Part shown: positions 24,309-33,405 of the stretch, one piece after another
How positions within the stretch are numbered: the stretch's first letter is position 1
How the letters are laid out: each line of letters opens with the position of its first letter
Assembly (NCBI RefSeq): GCF_901000735.1
Contig: NC_081545.1
Span: 19,802,100 to 19,866,099, forward strand
Direction: 5' to 3'
Source: Corylus avellana
Taxonomy: Eukaryota > Streptophyta > Magnoliopsida > Fagales > Betulaceae
Length of the DNA: 64,000 nt
Notes under the pieces: model-generated
What the model was told of the DNA's origin: nothing
What the model saw: only the letters and a program-made list of their open reading frames with translations
Databases searched by the model: none
Made by a program: the position numbers and the translations under genes

Positions 24309-25871
24309 ATTGGCTGCAATATGAATTGCAGCTTTGCTATCCCAGAAAAGAGCTGGACGCTGTGGATGAAGGATTTGTAAATCCTTGAGTAAACTGAATA
24401 GCCAGGTAACCTCACAGCAAGTGGATGCCATAGCCCTATACTCAGACTCAGCAGATGATCTGGAGACCGTCTGTTGTTTCTTGGACTTCCACGAGACTAA
24501 GGCATCACCAATAAAAATACAATAACCAGTGATGGACCTTCGAATGTCCAAGGAGTCAGCCCAATCAGCATCACAAAAAGCTTTTACCTGAAGATCTGAT
24601 GAAGAAGGAAAGAATAACCCTTGACCAGGAGAAGCCTTTAAGTATCTTAACACCCTTTGAGCAACATCTAAATGGGGCTGCTGGGGTTGATCCATGAACA
24701 GACTGAGAGTATGAACCACATAAGCTAAATCACGACGTGTGATTGTGTGGTAAATCAATCTGCCAATGAGACGTCTGTAGCTAGTTGGATCTGCCAATAA
24801 GGAACCAGCATCCTTAGAAAGTTTGAGGTTCTGTTCCATAGGGAATTTAGATGGTTTAGAAGCCAATAAACCATAATCTTGAAGGATCTCCAACGCATAC
24901 TTCCTTTGAGATAAAGAGATTCCTTTGTCTGATCTAGCTACCTCTACGCCAAGGAAAAACTTCAACTTCCCCAAGTCTTTATGTTTAAATTTCTCATTGA
25001 GAGAAGAAGTAAACTGTTTGATGGCTGCAGAGTTGTTACTAGCCAAGACAATATCATCTGCATAAACCAAAAAGGCAATAAAAACCGAACCCTCAGTTTT
25101 GGTGAAAGGACATCTAACGGTAGTAAGTTTGGCAACAGGGGAAAATGTTTCATGATAATCTAAACCCTCACTCTGGGTATACCCTTTTGCCACCAACCTA
25201 GCCTTGTGTCTCTCTATACTGCCATCAGACTTGAGCTTTGTTTTATACACCTACTTGTAACCAATAGCTTTCTTACCGAGGGGTAAAGAGGTTAACACCC
25301 ATGTGTTGTTTGCTTGCAAAGCATCAAGTTCTACTTGCATAGCTTCACGCCATTCAGGGAACTTAATAGCTTGATGAATGAATTTTGGTTCTTTGTGGGA
25401 AATAAGAGATAAACTGAATGCCTTATGAGAAGGGGAAAGATGTTCATAGTTCAAAACAGAAGAAAGGGAATATGGGATACCAACATTAACATTATCAATT
25501 ACAGTGTCATCAAAAAATCCAACCATAGAATCAAATGAAGTGGAATTGGAAGAAGCAAGTTGACAATGATAATTCTGCAAGTAACTAGGACCTTGCCTGG
25601 TGCGGCTTGATTTCCTAAGGGTTTTGGTTGGGATGATAGAAGATTCTGCTATAGAATATGATTGATGACTAATGTTGGGAGAAGATAAATGATGATCATG
25701 AGAAACTATGTCATGAGTGGAGTGATCATCATGCAACCGATCTTCTGCGAAGATTATTGAACCAAGGAGAATTATTGATTGCATCATTTGAATGAACATC
25801 TGAATGGAAAGAAAATTCTTTTGATGCAAAAGGAAAAACATGTTCATGAAAGACCACATTTCTAGATACAA
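24309..25871 (-). pseudogene. Copia 1 reverse transcriptase and RNase H, N-terminal part
   Basis: The minus-strand frame contains WREAMQVELDALQANNTW, then a stop at 25251 where the family has Trp (GYK-stop-VYKTK), then HKARLVAKGYTQ. The sequence jumps from SPVAKLTTVRC directly to FTKTEGSVFIAFLVYADD, so roughly 80-100 residues of the reverse transcriptase, including the LDVNNAFLHG region, are deleted. The catalytic box reads YADD instead of the YVDD usual in Copia. RNase H follows (FCDADWADSLDIRRS, SWKSKKQQTVSRSSAESEYRA) and ends at HIAAN, where element B is inserted. Confidence 0.9.
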
Positions 25872-27171
25872 AAACAGAATTGGTATGAATGTTTAAAAGT
25901 TTATATCCTTTCATACCATGAGGATAACCTAGGAAAACACATGCAGTAGCTCTGGGATGGAATTTGTGTCTATCTCGAGATAAGGTGGAGGCAAAAGCTA
26001 GACAACCAAAAACCTTTAGATGAGAATAAGAAGGAAGCTCAGAAAACAGCAATTCAAATGGAGATTTATTAGACAACAAAGGAGATGGATTCCTATTGAT
26101 CAAATGAGCTGCTGTTAAGACACAATCTGTCCAAAAAGAGAGAGGCAAATGAGATTGAAACCTTAAAGCCCTAGCATCATTGAGTAAATGTTGGTGTTTT
26201 CTTTCAACAATGGAATTTTGTTGAGGTGTCTCTACACAACTAAGTTGATGTAGAGTACCTTGAGAAGAGACAAAAAATTTCCATGTGAAATTCTGCACCA
26301 TTATTAGATCTCAAGATTTTAATCTTGAGATTAAACTGAGTTGCTACAAGTTTAAAGAAAGATTGAATAAAAGACCTAGCTTGGGACTTTTGATGCATGA
26401 GCTGAACCCAAGTATATCTACTGAAATCATCCACAATAGTAAGAAAATAATGTGATCCATTTGTGGATTGCTGAGAAAAGGGACCCCAAATGTCAACATG
26501 AATGAGATCAAAAGGAGCCTTTGAAGTTTTATTACTAATAGGAAAAGGAAGCTTTTTCTGTTTTGCCAAAGGGCAAATAGTACAAACTTTATTTGAATCA
26601 ACAGAAATGACAGGAACTAAATTGTGCAACATGTTTATTTTAGAATTAGACAATGACCTAGCCTAAAATGCCATAGGTCTGTTGAAGGATTTTTGAGAAT
26701 AGCAGAATTAACACCATGGTTTGCAGAAAGCTTGCTTGCAGGTTGTATCAAATGGAACAAACCTTCTTTTTCCTCACCCACTCCAATCATTTTCCAGGTG
26801 ATCAGATTCTGTATGAAACAATAAGAGTTAATAAAAATGAGGCTACAACCAAGGTGTTTGATGAACTTTGTTGCAGAAATGAGATTGCATGAAAAAGATG
26901 GTACACATAAGACATTGGTTAAAATGAAATGTTCTGAAATTCTAACCGTGCCTATTTCTGTGATAGAAACTAAGTCACCATTAGGTAGTTTGACAGATGT
27001 GGATATAGTAGATGTAATTGTTGTAAACAAAGAAACACAATTAACCATGTGATCAGTAGCTCCTGTATCAATGGTCCAAGAAGTATCTGTCGGATTTGGT
27101 TTGAGTTTAGGCAAGTTGAGGTTTGAGGTTTGAATGAAAAAAAAAATGCTTAACATTGAGGGAAAGGGCAT
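25729..27171 (-). pseudogene. Copia 1 protease and integrase
   Basis: The protease has the active-site DTGATDHM. A GAG-pre-integrase part follows (LWHFRLGH, then a frameshift, then CTICPLAKQKKLPF). The integrase core has HVDIWGPF as first catalytic Asp, but the second reads RSNNGAEF where the family has SDNG, an Asp-to-Asn change. The Glu region [12 protein letters not shown] is in another frame (25729-26301). Frameshifts occur near 26640, 26270 and 25790. The copy is inactive. Confidence 0.9.
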
Positions 27172-28303
27172 TACTTGACACCTTAGAGAAGAGGTGGTCT
27201 TGAGTAGCAGGTAAAGAACCTACTTGATTGGCGGAAGCTTGATGAGGATTAGTCTGCAAGAATTCTAGAAGCCTTTGACACTGTTCTACAGTAATTGGCA
27301 GCAAAGGAACTTGTGGAGTTGCAGGAAAATTTTCTCCATGATTCTGAGCAGCGTAGTTCACACTTGAACTTAGGGAAAAAGAAGGCCTCTTTGTGAATTT
27401 GAATCCAGGAGGGAAGCCATGCAGCTTGTAGCATTTATCAGCCGTATGTCCAGAAATACCACAATGAGTACAGACTGCTTTATCCTTTCGAGTCATTTGC
27501 CTAGGAAACCGATTCTGCTGTGTGGGGACAGATTTGGTTATCAAGGTTGTAGGGTTTGAAGTCATAGATCCTATGAAGATTTGTCTTTGACTTTCTTCTT
27601 GAACAACAAGTGAAAACACTTTGTTAATTGGAGGAAGTGGATCCATCAAGAGGATTTGACCTTTGATGTGAGCAAAAGACTCATCGAGTCCCATTAAAAA
27701 TTGAAAAACGTACTGTTGATCAAAAAATGTTTGGACAGATTTCAGGCTACCGCTAGAACATGCAGGAACACAAGTACATGGAGAAAAGGACTTATAGTTG
27801 CTAAATTCATCACAAAGAGATTTGAGACGAGTAAAGTAAGAGCTTACAGACATGCTATCCTACGATAAGCTAGAGATAGCTTTCTGAAGCTGGAAGGCTT
27901 GTGGTCCATTTTTCTGTGAGAATCTTTCCTTCAGACTCAACCACATATATTGGCAATTGTTGATGTAGATTATACTGGTAGCAATGTCCTTGGATACAGT
28001 GTTAACAATCCATGAAGATATTGTATCATTGCACCTCTTCCAGGCTCTGAACTCAGATTCATTCAGAGTGGATGAATGAGGAAGAATTCCATCAACGAAC
28101 TGCAACTTGTTCTTCGCAGAGAGAGCCATGGTCATGCATCGGCTCCAAGTGTTATAGTTCTCACTAGTTAATGGTTGAGAAACCAACAATAGCCCTGGAT
28201 TATCACCATTATGCAGATAGTAATGACTGGAGGTATTGTCATTGAGAGAGAAAGGTAATGAATAAGAAGAAGAAAGGGGAATGGCTTCAACTGGGATCGA
28301 CAT
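27107..28303 (-). pseudogene. Copia 1 gag
   Basis: The start at 28303 (MSIPVEAIPLSSSYSLPF) leads into the Copia Gag N-terminal domain (LLVSQPLTSENYNTWSRCM) and the UBN2-type region. A TAG stop at 27860 falls at a position where the family has Gln (SSLS-stop-DSMSVSSYF). The second part has a normal zinc knuckle CX2CX4HX4C (CTHCGISGHTADKC). The frame is then lost in an A-run near 27140, before the protease. Confidence 0.9.
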
Positions 28304-28332
28304 TGATGAACTGAACTTTCACAAAGTGAAAA

Positions 28333-28344
28333 GCTTTGATACCA
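28333..28344 (-). other. Primer-binding site of Copia 1 (initiator-Met type)
   Basis: TGGTATCAAAGC on the minus strand, directly next to the LTR end. One base differs from the usual TGGTATCAGAGC. Confidence 0.85.
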
Positions 28345-28591
28345 TATCAAATTGTAAAGAAAGAAAGAGATTGAAGACAAAACTGTTCTCATTAACTTGC
28401 CAAAATACAAAGCAATACATGAGTTTATATGCTCTGTTTTACAACTCAAATAACAGAGTATAGGCTAACAACATAACTAACATAACAGTTTCAACTTACA
28501 TAACTAACTAGCTGATATAACAAACTAAACTAACTTATATACACGTATGTAAGATAAGAAAGAGTAATCTGTTGATGATGAGCTGCTGTTA
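28345..28591 (-). repeat. 5' LTR of Copia 1
   Basis: 247 bp, minus-strand start TAACAGCAGC and end TTTGATA. It is bordered by the AAGTC duplication at 28592-28596. Confidence 0.9.
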
Positions 28592-28981
28592 AAGTCTTTC
28601 TTGTATCATAGTACACAATTCTTCTATCAACATTATTTACCTTTATCTTGTCTGTTTTCAAGATATTAGAAAGAAGTTGCTCCTGTAATTGAACTTGACC
28701 ATAAGCTTGCTTAGAAGTTTCTCTAATATTTGCAAGAAAGCTTTTTACCTTCAAAATGATGAAAAATTTGGTTATATATGGCTTTAGAAATGGTTGTTTT
28801 CCCCATTCTGCCCATTCCTAAAATTCCTGCAATGTAGACATCATCATCTCCAACCCTTAACAATGAGGTGATGTATTTCACACGAGAATTTATTCTAACC
28901 TGATAAAGTGTGACATATAATGTGCTGCTGACTTCCCTTCAAACTACTTCAACAATTTTCCTAATAAACTTGGCTCGATGC
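28592..28981 (-). pseudogene. TNL-1 exon 2, 5' part (P-loop region)
   Basis: The exon starts after an acceptor (TATGTAG) at 28982. It reads AKFIRKIVEVV, a TGA stop, REVSSTLYVTLYQVRINSR, then the P-loop as GMGRMGKTT, where TNL-3 has GMGGIGKTT. A one-base insertion follows at GGTAAAAAGC, and another frameshift precedes the Copia insertion at the VNNVDRR region. The pieces align with TNL-3 residues directly before kinase-2. Confidence 0.9.
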
Positions 28982-30061
28982 CTACATAGTGAAATCATAC
29001 ATTTGAATATAGTAAATATTTATGATGACAAAAAAAAACTCGAGCATATTTTGGCCATTACCTCTAAGACACCAGTTCTTATAATATTACTTCGGCCAAA
29101 TTTGAAGAAACTATAATCTAGATACCATAAAATTATGTTGCATTTATACGTGAATATATGCAAACATTTGTGAGTACTAACTTAGTAAGTTGCTAAAATT
29201 TCTCTTTTTATCATGAATGGCTGGAGATTTATTATTACAAATTTTCTCTATTATACACTCCAAGTTATGCATGCATGGTCATCAAGTATTTTATTGTTAC
29301 CTATACTACTTTTTCATGTTTCAATTAAATCCTTGAAAGCATCAAATCGTTCGGTAAAATTCCTATATATAGAAATGAATCACATGTGGGAAAGCAATGC
29401 ATATTGAACAACTCTTCTCCTCATGCTTCAGTTGTAGAAATGTTTTCAAAATTAATAGTTAATAAATATTATTTTGTGTCTTAGGAATATTTTAAAATTG
29501 AAGGTTTTAAAGAGCATTGAATAAAGAGAGTACCACATTGGAAAGAGAGAAAGTGAAGTTGACATTTATAAGACCCAACAAACTTGAAGCTATTAAAAAA
29601 GCTTGGGTGTATACACATTAGTGTATACTCTAGCATGGTGCAGAAGTTTAATAGCAGTTTTCGACTGTTAAATTAGTAGCTTAATTCAAAATTATCTGAG
29701 TAGTTGAGTGGATAATTATCTCTGAGTAGAAAAATCTGAAATTTTGTTTTGTGCAGAACGCATTTAAATACAGAAGTTTTCTGGACTCTACTGTAACTTG
29801 GAGAAATTTTTGTTGTTATCCTCTTGCATACCATATCTGGTGGGGGCAAATAATTTCTTAAGAAAAGTGACGTTGTAACACACCTTAGAAGCAATTTAGT
29901 TTTTCTGTATTTCTCCTATTTCATTTACAATTGCCCTTGCAAGATTGTCGTTCATTGAGATTAATTCAACTTGATTAACCAATATTGTTTTCATCTAACA
30001 AATTTGAAATCTATAGTAGTAAAGTTAAACATCTAAAAATGATTGGCTAGAGCGCACTTAC
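28982..30061 (-). other. TNL-1 intron 1
   Basis: It is bounded by a GTAAGT donor at 30061-30056 and a TAG acceptor at 28983-28982 (minus strand). Its right part resembles the TNL-2 intron at 48480-49060. I see no gene in it. Confidence 0.7.
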
Positions 30062-30164
30062 CCATCTGCAATGCTCCTTAATTCCAAACCAGACAAATTA
30101 GCAGCCTAAAAAAGAGCTCTCCTCCACCTTAGCACCATGTCTATGTTCAACAAGTAACTCTCTT

Positions 30165-30487
30165 TAGGGGTGGGCGTCGGTTGGTGTCGGCCAAAGTTGG
30201 AAGACAAAATTATTAACTGCACTAAAGTCGGTAAAGTCGGTTTGGTAAAGTCTGTCTGTAATGTCAGTATGTGAAAAGATTGAAAATTATCGGCAACGTC
30301 GGTCGGTAGGCAGTTTGTAAAGTCGGTTCGGTTAAGAAATTTTATTTCGCCTACCAAACCGAAATTATCGAAATAAAAAAATTTGTTCCGCCTACCGCCC
30401 ATTGGTTAAGCGGTGTCGGTAGAAGTCGGTCGACTATTGGTCGGTAGGCAGTCGAAAGTCGGTAGGCGGTGAATTTGCCTAGCCCTA
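30165..30487. mobile_element. hAT-like MITE in TNL-1 exon 1
   Basis: The 323-bp insertion has ends TAGGGGTGGGCG and, inverted, TAGGGCTAGGCA, the terminal type seen in plant hAT elements. Flanking 8-mers ACTCTCTT (30157-30164) and ACGCTCTT (30488-30495) match at 7 of 8 bases, the right length for hAT. The empty site is visible in TNL-2 near 49165 (aagtaacactcttcatg). Inside are repeated GTCGGT/ACCGAC words but no coding capacity. Confidence 0.85.
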
Positions 30488-30878
30488 ACGCTCTTCATGT
30501 TCCAAAATGCTTGAGCAAAACTACTCATCTGGTTGCGCACATTTGATGGTTCAACATGATAGGTAGAACCAGTTGTTTCACTGTTCTTCGACACTCCATG
30601 ATCTTCACAAGTTCCTCTAAGCACCACTTAGAAGCTGTGTAGTTCTTGGAGAAGACGATTGATAGAGATTTTGGACCTTTGTATTGCTGACAACTGTTCG
30701 GATGTAATATCTTCTCCTTTTCAAAGCTCGTCATCTTTAAAGGTGTTGATTCTGGCATTTGTTAGAGCAAAATAAAGGTGGTTGGTGAATTTTGCGCATA
30801 TCTTCACCTTTGAAACTCAAGAAAATGACATAAATTCAGTTGGGATGGGAGGAAGAAGATGAGGAGGGGAAGGCATCG

Positions 30879-31838
30879 GACTACAAAAAATCAATTTTTT
30901 GCTGACTTAGATTTTCTAACGTGTTAGGTGGTCTGACACGTAAGAAAATCCTCCTGACGGGGTAGTTTTGACGTGTTTCAGGCGTTAATATTATGGGTGT
31001 CAAAAACAGAAAATTTCTGACGTGTTAGATTTAACACGTAAGAATTTTCTAACGTGCCAACTTTGACACTTTAGAAATTTCTGACGTGTCAAAGTTGGCA
31101 CGTCAGAAAAATTTTCTGACATGTCACTTTCTGACACGTCAAAAATTTACTGACGTGTCAAATTTTGACACGTCAGTAAATTTTTTAATTGAAAAAAAAA
31201 TTAGAAAAAGAAAAATTATTTTTTTAATCATTTTAAATTTCATGACGTGTCAATTTTGACACGTCAATAATTTAAAAATTATTAAAAAAAATATTTTTTC
31301 TGAATTTTTTTTTCAATTAAAAAATTTATTAATTTAAATTATTTTTCAATTAAAATAATATATATTTTTTTAATTCTGGAATACAANNNNNNNNNNNNNN
31401 NNNNNNNNNNNNNNNNNNNNNNNNNNNNNNNNNNNNNNNNNNNNNNNNNNNNNNNNNNNNNNNNNNNNNNNNNNNNNNNNNNNNNNTTTTTTATTATTAT
31501 TTTTTTTTAAAAAAAAAAAATATCAGGTTTATTTATATTTCTGACGTGCTAAAACCAGCACATCAAAAATATATAATATAAATATTTAAATATTAATTTA
31601 TTTAAATAAAATTTTTAAAAATTAAATTGAATTTAAATTTCCTGACGTGTCAAATAGTGACACATCAGGAAATTCTGACGTGTTGAATGTAACACGTCAA
31701 TAAATATTGACGTGTCATATTCAACACGTCAAAAAAAAAAATTTGTTGACGTGCCAAAAGTGGCACGTCAATAATTACTGACGTGGCAAAATTTGATTAC
31801 TATTTACCACGTCAGTAACCATCCTGTTTTTTGTAGTG
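30879..31838. mobile_element. CACTA-like non-autonomous element at the TNL-1 start
   Basis: The ends are GACTACAAAAAA and, inverted, CACTACAAAAAA, with TCG repeated directly at 30876-30878 and 31839-31841. The 3-bp duplication and CACTA end identify the superfamily; the left terminal C has become G. The body has no ORF. It is packed with TGACGTGTCA-like words in alternating orientation (about 23 ACGTG or CACGT in the sequenced part), like the subterminal repeats bound by CACTA transposases. A 100-N gap interrupts it. It lies in the fourth codon of TNL-1. Confidence 0.85.
31387..31486. other. Assembly gap (100 N) inside the CACTA-like element
   Basis: One hundred N between AT-rich palindromic stretches. 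Confidence 0.95.
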
Positions 31839-31849
31839 TCGGCAGCCAT

Positions 31850-33405
31850 GGCCTAAGGAGAGTTGGTGAGAAGTGGAAAATGGCAAAGGACGTGGAAATG
31901 AGTGATCCAAATACATTATTTATGCCCATCGTTGGACGTGGAAATGGGTGATCCTATTTCAACGCGTGAACAACTTGGTCCTTGTGTTCATATCACAAAG
32001 GGAAACCAAAGTGTCCAGCTTGCTTCCTTTCTTTATTGTTTTCTTTTTCCTGGGTAAGATCGAAGACAAGTTCCTCTCCCTTTCGTTTTTTGTTTTTTTG
32101 GCATGATGTTTTTGCATGACTAGGGATTTACCCGGGCCCAGGCAGCCCCAAGTTGGTATGTCTTTCTTTAGTTTTTATTTTTATTTTTCATTTTTTAAAT
32201 GAGGAATTTACAGATAAATGAGAAATTAAGTTCAAATTTTACAATTTACAGATAAATCTGGTTTTTTTTTTTACAAAGAGTTAAAGAAAAATATGGTGTT
32301 TTTAAGTTTATTATGTTTAGTGTTCCACGTTGATGTGTCATCATCTTATTAGAGGGTATAAAATATTTATTTTGTGCAAGTCCCTATAGGAGTTGCTCTC
32401 AATTTTGTTCTTTGCCAACCATAAGATTGTTTCAATTTTTGTTTGTACAATTATACTTTTAACACATCATAAATTTCTTTTTAGAGAAAATTTCAGGCTT
32501 ACATTAACTCAAAAAGAGACATCTTTCTTAACGGGTACAATACTTTGAATAAAACCAAGGCTATCCTTCATTCATACTTTGTCTAAAGATTGGAGAAGAA
32601 CTGTCGTTAAATTGTAGGCTGCTTCATTAGTTTTCCTACTAATGTGCCCTTCATTAGTTTTCCTACTACTAATTGCAGAAAATATGAATTTGGAACAAGG
32701 AAGAACAAGAACAAGAACAAGGAATGGGGAAAAAGTAAAGGGATTAAAATCACACAATCCAAAAAGGAGAGGAATTTAGCGGGGTCCCACTACAGGAGGA
32801 AAATGAGTCGCACTTCAAAAGAACAAAATTTGTTTATTTATTAACACAGTCTCTATTGGTGAACAAAACCATATTTAAATAGACTCATTAGCAAAAACCC
32901 TATATCCAATTTAATTAACTTTGGACTAGGCTCATTATCTAAATTACAAAAATAACATAACTTTTAGAATTAAATACTAATAATCTCATTAATTAAAAAA
33001 TGTTAAATAAAACTAATTAAGAACCCAATTGACTCTGGGTTATGGTAGCAGAATTTCTTGAACGAGACCATAAATTCAGGTTTACATCGTTATCAAGATT
33101 CAAGAGTCAAAATGGCACCACGAGTCCAACAAATTAAAACAACTAGGAAATTAAGGGGAAAAAGCCCAAAATCCGCGTATCCGTTAGCACATGTAATAAT
33201 CTCTACTTTGTTGATCAATGATCCTTTAGTTGTTGGTGGTTGCAGATGCAGCCCCAAAGCTAATATATTATCTTCTATCAAATTACATGTTCTTCACCAC
33301 AATATCAAATTACATGTTCTTCACCACAATATTATAGTTTCCCTCCAGTAAAGATTACATTATTATATTTCTTAATGATGAGGAGCCGAAAGTAACAACC
33401 TTCAA
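31850..33405. other. Upstream region of TNL-1; no gene seen
   Basis: The first 60 bases resemble sequence upstream of the TNL-2 ATG (49578-49640: gaaaatggcaaag). Further right there is only AT-rich sequence without a supported ORF. A perfect 27-bp tandem duplication (starting atcaaattacatgttc) lies at 33277-33330. Confidence 0.5.

Larger units (their letters stand above)
13856..28591 (-). mobile_element. Copia element 1, non-canonical TA...TA ends, inserted in TNL-1 exon 2
   Basis: The LTRs are at 13856-14075 and 28345-28591. On the minus strand each begins TAACAGCAGC and ends TTTGATA, so the termini are TA...TA instead of TG...CA. AAGTC repeats exactly at 13851-13855 and 28592-28596, fixing both ends. 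The primer-binding site (TGGTATCAAAGC on the minus strand, 28333-28344, initiator-Met type) directly abuts the 5' LTR, and the polypurine tract is at 14076-14090. The 5' LTR has 27 bases missing from the 3' LTR. Coding DNA runs from 28303 down and is split in the RNase H domain by Athila element B (14285-24308). Confidence 0.92.
13246..31849 (-). pseudogene. TNL-1: TIR-NB-ARC-LRR resistance pseudogene, split by transposons
   Basis: The minus-strand locus runs from the ATG at 31849 to at least the intron-2 homology at 13256-13323. Exon 1 (TIR) spans 30062-31849 but includes a CACTA-like element and an hAT MITE. Exon 2 (NB-ARC) is at 28592-28981 and 13424-13855, with a 14.7-kb Copia element between. 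A gap hides the end of exon 2. Stops and frameshifts occur in every exon part. Sequence left of the gap matches 61967-62048 in intron 2 of TNL-3. No LRR or C-JID exon is found to the left, where foldback DNA and the LINE begin. It is a paralogue of TNL-2 and TNL-3, beyond simple repair. Confidence 0.9.
30062..31849 (-). pseudogene. TNL-1 exon 1 (TIR domain), interrupted twice
   Basis: The ATG is at 31849 (MAA). The coding sequence resumes after the CACTA-like element with a Ser-rich stretch, a TGA stop, then FLSFKGEDMRK (the TIR signature SFRGEDTR) and a frameshift. Further TIR matches are [27 protein letters not shown] and the C-terminal VLRWRRALF ... ANLSGLELRSIADG up to the GT donor. An hAT MITE (30165-30487) sits inside. 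Comparison with TNL-2 shows the exon was about 510 bp before the insertions. Confidence 0.88.

Noticed and set aside
30879..31838. Possible CRISPR-like array because of regularly recurring TGACGTG words
   Set aside because: Spacing is irregular, words alternate in orientation, and the unit lies in a CACTA-type element of a plant genome.
32644..32844. 66-codon Lys-rich ORF
   Set aside because: Low-complexity AAG/AAC-rich sequence without similarity to known families.
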